Shown here piece after piece: positions 1 through 4,960 of a stretch of 7,202 nucleotides of DNA. The notes below the pieces were generated by a model that was not told the DNA's origin, ran no database searches, and saw nothing but the letters and a program-made list of their open reading frames with translations. Within the stretch, counting starts at the first letter, position 1; each line of letters opens with the position of its first letter. The position numbers and the translations under genes are program-made. This DNA is from Roseovarius sp. UBA6217 (GTDB taxonomy: Bacteria > Pseudomonadota > Alphaproteobacteria > Rhodobacterales > Rhodobacteraceae), in the NCBI GenBank assembly GCA_002421985.1, contig DISF01000100.1, positions 1 to 7,202 on the forward strand. The letters are read 5' to 3'.

Positions 1-38
1 CGGGTTCCGGGGTGAGCGAAGTATACACGAATGAAAGC

Positions 39-1406
39 TCAATTTGCGGGCCCAATTGCCCGCAGTGAAGGGCTGGCGTCGTCCGTTGGTAGTTTCAGGG
101 ACGCCTCGAACCCCGACGAGCTGCCGGGGCGCGGTGATTTCAGAACCAGCGAGCCTTCGATGCGATCAGCAATGGCGGCGACGATTGCAAGGCCGAGCCC
201 GCTGCCATCTCCACTTGCGTCCGCGCGCTCGAAGCGGGCTGTGAGACGGTCCAAAGTTTCACGTGGCAGGACAGGCCCGTCATTTGCGACGATCAACTGG
301 CCATCCTGCGTCAAGGTCACGTCGACCGGGGCGGCGTCCGTGCCATGACGCAGAGCATTCTCTACCAGGTTTCGACAGAGAATGCCAAAGGCGTCTGGAT
401 CAAGGTCCGACATCACCGGTGCCTCCGGCAGCGTCAACGCGATGCGGCCAGGCGATCCCGTTCGGGCGACATCGTCGACTACCAGCCGCGCAACGATCCG
501 GAGATCGGAGCATCGATCCAGGCGAAGCTGTCCGCCTTCGGCGCGTGCCAGCTGCATAAGGCGTTCGGACAGCCGGGTCAGTCGCTTGAGAGTGGCTTCT
601 ATTTCGCCCGCCCGGGCGCGGGCGGTCGTATCGCCAGTTTCGGACTGCAGGCGCTGAGCCTGCGCGATGGCGCCGGCCAAGGGCGTCCTAAGCTCGTGCG
701 CGGCGTTCGCGGCAAAGCTTCGCTCGGCATCAAAACTGCCCTTGAGCCGCGCGAGCAGCCTGTTCAGGGTGGCTGCCACAGGTGCGATTTCGGAGGGGAT
801 GTCATCGCCCGGAACGGGTGACAGGTCGCGGGCATTGCGCGCATCCAGTCGTTCGCCGAAGCGTCGCAGTGGGGCGAGGCTCGCCTTTACTGCGAAAACG
901 ATGGCCAGCAACGCGAGCGGCAACACGATCAGGAGCGGCAGGCCGAGGCCCATCTGTATCTCGCGCGCGACGGAGGCGCGGTGCCCGAGGGGTTCGGCGA
1001 CCGTGATCCTGACGGTCCCCTGCAACGCTTCTTCGTTGTAGAGGCGGTGGGTTGCGGTCTGGCGGAAGCCCGGGCCGTCATAGTCCGGAAAAACCGCCAT
1101 GTCCGCTGCGTGCGACTGAAGCAGGATGCGGTCACCTGCGTCACGCACGATGTAGGTGAAGAGCTCGTCGTGCTCGCGGATCGCGCCGAGATGCTGCGTA
1201 ACTCCATCCTCTTCGCGCCCGACGATATCCACGACCGCCAGTGGCAACAGTCGCTGCGCGGTTTCCTGCAGCGCGGAGTCGAAGACCTCGTCCATCTCTG
1301 CACGCAGGATCACGGCCGTAACAGAGGCGGCAGCAATCCACAGGACGGTCAACAGAATGCCAAGGAACAGTCCGAGCCGGGCCTGCAGGCTCGCGGGCCA
1401 CTTCAT
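39..1406 (-). CDS. QseC/PmrB-like sensor histidine kinase
   Basis: Inner-membrane sensor kinase, 455 residues, which should autophosphorylate and pass phosphate to the response regulator encoded just upstream. Seen: TM1 about residues 11-34, a periplasmic domain about 36-150, TM2 about 151-173, a HAMP-like linker to about 226, the H-box AHELRTPL (236-243, phospho-accepting His237), the N-box NLVENALRHG (346-355), a G1-type motif NDGP (375-378) and the G2 motif GSGLGLAIV (401-409). All catalytic boxes are present, so the kinase looks functional. The N-terminal region resembles the 2CSK_N family found in QseC-type kinases. The ATG at 1404-1406 overlaps the regulator's stop codon by 4 bp (ATGA), which implies translational coupling; the reading frame stays open further upstream, but that extension lies inside the regulator gene. 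The periplasmic part holds two ExxE motifs (37-40 and 78-81), a pattern linked to Fe(III) sensing in PmrB, so iron or another metal is a possible signal, unproven. Confidence 0.93.
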   Translation of the reverse strand: MKWPASLQARLGLFLGILLTVLWIAAASVTAVILRAEMDEVFDSALQETAQRLLPLAVVDIVGREEDGVTQHLGAIREHDELFTYIVRDAGDRILLQSHAADMAVFPDYDGPGFRQTATHRLYNEEALQGTVRITVAEPLGHRASVAREIQMGLGLPLLIVLPLALLAIVFAVKASLAPLRRFGERLDARNARDLSPVPGDDIPSEIAPVAATLNRLLARLKGSFDAERSFAANAAHELRTPLAGAIAQAQRLQSETGDTTARARAGEIEATLKRLTRLSERLMQLARAEGGQLRLDRCSDLRIVARLVVDDVARTGSPGRIALTLPEAPVMSDLDPDAFGILCRNLVENALRHGTDAAPVDVTLTQDGQLIVANDGPVLPRETLDRLTARFERADASGDGSGLGLAIVAAIADRIEGSLVLKSPRPGSSSGFEASLKLPTDDASPSLRAIGPAN

Positions 1407-2062
1407 GGCTTGCCCAGGCGGTAGCCCATACCGCGCTCGGTCTCGATGATGGCGCTGCCGAGCTTCTTGCGCAGGCGGCTGACATGGACCTCGATCGTGT
1501 TGCTCTCCACCTCGGCGTCGAAGGCGTAGAGTTTCTCTTCCAGCTGCGCTTTCGACAGAAGCTGCCCGGGGCGGGACAGAAGCGCCTCGAACAGCGCCCA
1601 TTCGCGTGCGGTCAGCGCAACCGGCTTGCCATCACGATGGACGCTGCGCGCGGCAAGGTCGATCTCCAGCGGCCCGTGCGTGATGATCGGGTTCGGGTTG
1701 CCGCTGTAGCGCCGGGCGACCGAGCCGATGCGCGCCGACAGTTCCGACAGGTCGAACGGCTTCACAAGGTAGTCGTCGGCACCCGCGTTAAGCCCCTCGA
1801 TCCGGTCCGACACCTGGTCGAGCGCGGTCAGGATGATCACGGGCGTCACGTCGCCCCGCGCGCGCAGTGCCTTAAGGAAGCCGATGCCACGGCCATCGGG
1901 TAGCATCAGGTCGAGCAGCAGGAGATCATAAGCGGCACCGGCCATGGCATCGCGCGCCGCATCCAGCCGTGTCACCCAGTCTGCCGAATGGCCATCGCCT
2001 GCGATCTGGTCGCGGACGGCAGCGCCCAGAACCGTGTCGTCCTCGATCAGCAGAATGCGCAT
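1403..2062 (-). CDS. OmpR-family response regulator (QseB/PmrA-like)
   Basis: Cytoplasmic transcription factor, 219 residues. The receiver domain starts MRILLIEDD, with acidic pocket residues D8/D9, phospho-acceptor D51 (in LLLLDLMLPDG), T79 and K101 (VKPF). A winged-helix domain runs from about residue 127 to the end, with the recognition-helix region TIEVHVSRLRKKLG (189-202) and the C-terminal ERGMGYRLG wing. The length is normal for the family. I chose the ATG at 2062 because the receiver fold begins there and a purine-rich stretch precedes it; an in-frame ATG at 2116 would add 18 unlikely residues and run into the operator region. It is the first gene of the minus-strand operon, with the kinase following by a 4-bp overlap. 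It faces the PepSY/flavocytochrome unit across an intergenic region with tandem repeats of 11-bp period, the usual form of an OmpR-family binding site. It probably controls itself and both plus-strand operons; this is inferred. Confidence 0.94.
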   Translation of the reverse strand: MRILLIEDDTVLGAAVRDQIAGDGHSADWVTRLDAARDAMAGAAYDLLLLDLMLPDGRGIGFLKALRARGDVTPVIILTALDQVSDRIEGLNAGADDYLVKPFDLSELSARIGSVARRYSGNPNPIITHGPLEIDLAARSVHRDGKPVALTAREWALFEALLSRPGQLLSKAQLEEKLYAFDAEVESNTIEVHVSRLRKKLGSAIIETERGMGYRLGKP

Positions 2063-2106
2063 ATCCGGTCCCGTCCCCTCGATGATGACCCTCGATGATC
2101 TGTCTG

Positions 2107-2157
2107 GCTGACGCAAAGCTGACGCCGCCGGGCGCCGAGCTTCAGGCTGCCGTCAGC
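2107..2157. promoter_or_regulatory. Operator A: four half-sites in divergent promoter region
   Basis: Left pair: GCTGACG (2107-2113), 4 bp, GCTGACG (2118-2124). Then a 15-bp spacer (2125-2139). Right pair in the opposite orientation: CTTCAGG (2140-2146), 4 bp, CGTCAGC (2151-2157). Both pairs have an 11-bp period. Segments 2113-2124 and 2151-2162 are perfect 12-bp inverted repeats. The hexamer-N5-hexamer form resembles the PmrA box of the same regulator family. The left pair ends 44 nt before the response-regulator start and the right pair 50 nt before the PepSY start, fitting direct control of both promoters. A weak -10 candidate for the plus-strand promoter is CATATG (2167-2172), 9 bp past the right pair. 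The same design recurs at 3957-4007. The binding protein is inferred from position and family. Confidence 0.75.
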
Positions 2158-2207
2158 TTTGCCGCGCATATGTCGCATCAAGAGGCGTGCCACGAGGAGT
2201 TTGCCCC

Positions 2208-2531
2208 ATGAAGAATACAATGACAATTCTCGGCTTTCTCGCGCTCTTCCCGGCGGGGGCGGCGCTGGCGGGTGATGACTGCTTCGTGCCCATGGCGGAC
2301 TGGCAGCCGAGGGATGCCGTTCAGCGCCTCGCCGAAGACAACGGCTGGACTGTGCGCCGCATCAAGATCGACGATGGCTGTTACGAGATCAAGGGCCGGG
2401 ATGCCGGGGGGCGTCGGATCGAGGTCACGGTTCATCCTGGCACGCTGGAGGTGATCGAGTTCGAATACGAGGATGATGACGATGATGACGAGGGTCGGCG
2501 CCGGGATCGGGAGGGCCGAAACCGTGACTGA
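2208..2531 (+). CDS. Small secreted PepSY-domain protein (copy 1)
   Basis: 107-residue precursor with a signal peptide (about 1-21, cleavage after ALA) and a mature domain of about 65 residues resembling the small PepSY family (PF13670-like). Visible features are Cys25 and Cys58, which could form a periplasmic disulfide, the core WQPRDAVQRLAEDNGWTV, the segment KIDDGCYEIKGRD, and an acidic stretch (EYEDDDDDDE, 86-95) followed by an Arg-rich tail. The ATG at 2208 is preceded by AGGAG (2195-2199) at 8 nt; an earlier in-frame ATG (2187) lacks this and would spoil the signal peptide. It is the first gene after operator A and overlaps the downstream flavocytochrome by 8 bp. A close paralogue lies at 4053. 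PepSY proteins often neighbour two-component systems and membrane cytochromes. A role as redox-partner modulator, metal binder or sensor accessory is possible, but none is shown. Confidence 0.85.
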   Translation: MKNTMTILGFLALFPAGAALAGDDCFVPMADWQPRDAVQRLAEDNGWTVRRIKIDDGCYEIKGRDAGGRRIEVTVHPGTLEVIEFEYEDDDDDDEGRRRDREGRNRD

Positions 2532-3870
2532 TACCGCGGAACGCGCACGGCGTTTCCGCCTCGCGCCCGGTACGCCATCCCTTCCGTGGTTCGCACCCTC
2601 GGGAATGCCCTTTGGCCCCTTGCTTGTCGCGATCCCCTGTCTTCTGGCCGGGCTGCTTGGCTTTACCACCTATGCGTCCTATGGCTCAGAGGCCGCCATC
2701 GGGATCGCTGTCGGGGCCGCGGCGGTCGTCGCCATGGCGCAGACCCTGATCCTTGCCGCACGACCGCGTCTGCTGGAGCCGTTGTTCGGTGGGCTCGACC
2801 GCATGTACCGGGTCCACAAGTGGCTGGGCATCTCTGCCCTGGTCCTGATGATCCTGCACCAGCAGATCGAGCCGGATTTCGAGCGGACGGTTCGTGAAAC
2901 CGCGCTGGGAGAGCTGGCCGAGGGGGCGGGCGAGTTTGCCTTCAACGCCCTGCTCGTGCTGATCGCGATCAGCTGGTTCCGGCGACTGCCGTTTATCGGG
3001 TTGGAGATTCCCTATCAGATCTGGCGTTTCAGCCACCGGTTCATGGGCGCACTGTTCGCCCTGGTCGTGTTTCACCAGTTCTTTGTCGACATGCCTGCCG
3101 GGGTCGATCCGTCGCTGTCGGTGATGCTGAACACCTTCGGGTTCGCAGGCGTGATTGCCTGGCTGCATACCGAATTCGTCGCGCCGCGCCTGCGGCGCAG
3201 GGCGTTCACGGTCAGCGACATCAGCCGACAGGGCGACACAACGACCGTAAAGCTGAGCCCCAAAGGGCGGGTCCTGCGCTGGCGGCCGGGGCAATTCGCC
3301 TTCTTCTGCGCGCCGGAAGCGGGGTTTTCCGAACCGCACCCGTTCACGATCGCCAGCGCCCCACGCCCTGACGGCACGCTGACCCTGTCAATCAAGGGGC
3401 TGGGGGACTGGACCCGGCGCTTGCCTGACGCCCTTCGGACCGGGACGCTCGTGCAGGTCGAGGGGCCTTACGGTCGGTTCGACTTCCGCAAGGGTGGCGC
3501 GCGCCAGATCTGGCTTGCGGGCGGCATCGGCATCACGCCGTTCCTCGCGTGGGCGGAAAGCCTGACCGCGGATGATCCGCGCCATATTCACCTCGTTCAT
3601 TGTGTCCGCACTTCCCAAGAGGCGATCGGGGTTGAAATCCTTGAAGCGGCGGCGGCGCGTAACCCGCGGTTCAGCTTTCAGGTGGTCGCAACCGCGCGGG
3701 ATGGGCGCCTGACGGCCGAGCGTCTGACCGGAATGGCGCCCTTCGCGGTCCGGGATGCCGATCTGTGGTTCTGTGGCCCGACGGGTCTGAAAGACGGGAT
3801 TCTGAAGGGTTTGAAGGTGCTAGACCAGACGCCGCGACGCGTCCGCTTCGAGCATTTCGAGTTCGCCTGA
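2524..3870 (+). CDS. Ferric-reductase-like transmembrane flavocytochrome
   Basis: 448-residue inner-membrane oxidoreductase of the ferric reductase/NADPH oxidase (FRE/NOX) type. It should carry electrons from NAD(P)H via FAD to two stacked haems and to an acceptor near the outer face of the membrane. The N-terminal half has about six hydrophobic segments. Two His pairs, H98/H112 and H171/H184, have spacings of 14 and 13, matching the bis-haem ligand spacing known for this superfamily. The C-terminal half has RPGQF (254-258), the FAD motif HPFTIAS (272-278), the nucleotide-binding loop GGIGITPF (333-340), CGPTG (417-421) and an aromatic C terminus (FEHFEFA). I chose GTG at 2524 because GGGAGGG (2509-2515) sits 8 nt upstream and the start overlaps the PepSY stop by 8 bp, suggesting coupling; an in-frame ATG at 2473 would read through the PepSY acidic-tail codons. 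The final acceptor (Fe(III), quinone, oxygen or a periplasmic protein) cannot be read from sequence. Confidence 0.88.
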   Translation: MTDTAERARRFRLAPGTPSLPWFAPSGMPFGPLLVAIPCLLAGLLGFTTYASYGSEAAIGIAVGAAAVVAMAQTLILAARPRLLEPLFGGLDRMYRVHKWLGISALVLMILHQQIEPDFERTVRETALGELAEGAGEFAFNALLVLIAISWFRRLPFIGLEIPYQIWRFSHRFMGALFALVVFHQFFVDMPAGVDPSLSVMLNTFGFAGVIAWLHTEFVAPRLRRRAFTVSDISRQGDTTTVKLSPKGRVLRWRPGQFAFFCAPEAGFSEPHPFTIASAPRPDGTLTLSIKGLGDWTRRLPDALRTGTLVQVEGPYGRFDFRKGGARQIWLAGGIGITPFLAWAESLTADDPRHIHLVHCVRTSQEAIGVEILEAAAARNPRFSFQVVATARDGRLTAERLTGMAPFAVRDADLWFCGPTGLKDGILKGLKVLDQTPRRVRFEHFEFA

Positions 3871-3925
3871 CAAGCAGAATATCGGTTCGGCGCACTGACC
3901 AGGCTGCGCCCGCGCCCCAGCTTCC

Positions 3926-3956
3926 CGCCCCGCCGATCTGGCGGGGCGTTTTTCTT
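3926..3956 (+). terminator. Rho-independent terminator after flavocytochrome gene
   Basis: A perfect 9-bp GC-rich stem, CGCCCCGCC (3926-3934) with GGCGGGGCG (3940-3948), has a 5-nt loop (GATCT) and is followed at once by TTTTTCTT (3949-3956). It lies 55 nt after the flavocytochrome stop and separates the first plus-strand unit from the second, so the second operon needs its own promoter. The rest of the 182-nt gap (3871-4052) holds operator B and the leader of the next gene; no other feature is visible. Confidence 0.9.
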
Positions 3957-4007
3957 CCTGACGGCAAGCTGAAGCGGGAATCGCGAAGGCGTCAGGAAGC
4001 CCTCAGG
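3957..4007. promoter_or_regulatory. Operator B: second copy of four half-site element
   Basis: Left pair: CCTGACG (3957-3963), 4 bp, GCTGAAG (3968-3974). Then a 15-bp spacer (3975-3989). Right pair reversed: CGTCAGG (3990-3996), 4 bp, CCTCAGG (4001-4007). Orientation, 11-bp period and 15-bp central spacer equal those of operator A exactly, while the spacer bases differ. It begins directly after the terminator T-tract and ends 45 nt before the PepSY copy 2 start. A weak -10 candidate CAGATT (4017-4022) lies 9 bp past the right pair, the same offset as at operator A. A lone extra half-site CCTCAGC occurs at 4025-4031. No divergent gene lies to the left here, so the left pair is either needed for cooperative binding or a relic of duplication. 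Confidence 0.72.
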
Positions 4008-4052
4008 TCGCGTCTCCAGATTGTCCTCAGCAGATGACAAGGAGACCCTGCC

Positions 4053-4433
4053 ATGAAAAAGACCCTGACCGCCTTCGCCCTGATCGCCCTTTTGCCCGCC
4101 GGCGCCGTGCTGGCCGACGACGACGATTGCCGCGCGCCCCGTGATCAGTGGCAGCCGCGCGAGGCTGCGATGCGGGTGGCCGAAGCGAACGGCTGGACCG
4201 TGCGCAAGTTCAAGATCGACGACGGCTGCTACGAGATCGAAGGCCGAGACCGTGACGGACGTGAGATCGAGGTGAAGCTCGATCCGGCGACGCTGCAGAT
4301 CGTCGAGATGGACTACGAGGATGACGACGACGACCGCGGCGGTGCCCGCAATCCCGCACCCGCCGGTTCCGTCGCACCGCCGCAGAACGGCCTCTTCGGG
4401 AACGGCGCCCCACCGCAGGTCCAGGTGAACTGA
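4053..4433 (+). CDS. Small secreted PepSY-domain protein (copy 2)
   Basis: 126-residue precursor with a signal peptide (about 1-21) followed by an acidic N terminus and a PepSY-like domain. It is a clear paralogue of the protein at 2208: by eye about two thirds of the core residues match, including WQPR, NGWTVR, KIDDGCYEI, both cysteines (Cys26 and Cys59, same 33-residue separation) and the acidic run DYEDDDDD (87-94). It differs in its C terminus, where a Pro/Gly/Asn-rich tail of about 30 residues (97-126) replaces the Arg-rich tail. The ATG at 4053 has AAGGAG (4039-4044) 8 nt upstream. It is the first gene of the flavinylation operon, 38 nt before the DUF2271 gene. Periplasmic location is well supported by the signal peptide; a function as partner or modulator of the downstream electron-transfer proteins is inference. 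Confidence 0.86.
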   Translation: MKKTLTAFALIALLPAGAVLADDDDCRAPRDQWQPREAAMRVAEANGWTVRKFKIDDGCYEIEGRDRDGREIEVKLDPATLQIVEMDYEDDDDDRGGARNPAPAGSVAPPQNGLFGNGAPPQVQVN

Positions 4434-4471
4434 GCCGCACCAAAACAACTCTCCGAACAAGGACCGATCAG

Positions 4472-4948
4472 ATGAAATTGAAATCTCTTCTCGCAACGCT
4501 CGCGCTGACCACGGCGCTGACCCTTCCCGGCCTCGCCATGGCGCGTCCGGTCACGCTGACCACGACCCTCAACAATTACGGGGGCGACGGTGCCTATCTG
4601 GCGCTCTATGTCACCGACGCCTCGGGTGCCTATGTCGGCAGCCTGTGGATGGCCGGGACCAAGTCGAAATACTACGAGCATCTGAGCGACTGGTACCGCG
4701 CCACCGGCGGCGACACGGGCCAGGTCAACGGCATCACCGGCGCCAGCGTCGGCGCGGGCCGCTCGCTCGAGATCACGCTCGATCTGGCCGATGCGCTGTT
4801 CGATGCGGGCTACACGCTCCACATCGACGCGGCGGTCGAGGACATGCGCGACAGCCCGAACGAGGTGGCCGTCCCGCTGACGACCGCAGGTGTCGGCACG
4901 CCGGTGACCGGCAGGCGCTACATCGCCACCTTCGCCTACGACATGTGA
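4472..4948 (+). CDS. Secreted DUF2271 protein, predicted FMN-bearing carrier
   Basis: 158 residues with a signal peptide (about 1-24, cleavage after AMA), so the mature protein is periplasmic. The fold region matches the DUF2271 family in style: strand-rich start (VTLTTTLNNYGG), central KYYEHLSDWYR, and a C-terminal strand RYIATFAYDM. The key feature is NGITGAS (residues 86-92), which fits the ApbE flavinylation pattern [D/N]-G-x-T-G-A-[S/T]. Ser92 would be the residue joined to FMN by phosphoester. This matches the apbE-type gene at the end of the operon and makes the protein a likely flavin electron carrier fed by the PepSY-TM reductase. There are no cysteines. Start: ATG at 4472 with AAGGA (4459-4463) 8 nt upstream. 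It ends 12 nt before the next gene. Flavinylation itself is predicted; Asn for Asp and Ser for Thr are departures from the commonest form. Confidence 0.85.
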   Translation: MKLKSLLATLALTTALTLPGLAMARPVTLTTTLNNYGGDGAYLALYVTDASGAYVGSLWMAGTKSKYYEHLSDWYRATGGDTGQVNGITGASVGAGRSLEITLDLADALFDAGYTLHIDAAVEDMRDSPNEVAVPLTTAGVGTPVTGRRYIATFAYDM

Positions 4949-4960
4949 GGGGTGATGGCC

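Noticed and set aside
1..38. Possible gene or terminator downstream of the kinase
   Set aside because: Only 38 bases are available; no stem-loop with a T-tract and no convincing coding start are visible.
1407..1601. Longer N terminus of the histidine kinase from an upstream in-frame ATG
   Set aside because: The extra 65 residues are Arg-rich out-of-frame translation of the response-regulator gene; the ATGA overlap at 1403-1406 and the transmembrane start MKWPASLQ support the shorter form.
2113..2162. Perfect 12-bp inverted repeat as a possible transcription terminator or small-RNA hairpin
   Set aside because: It lies between divergent start codons with no T-tract, has a long 26-nt loop, and is fully explained as part of the tandem half-site operator.
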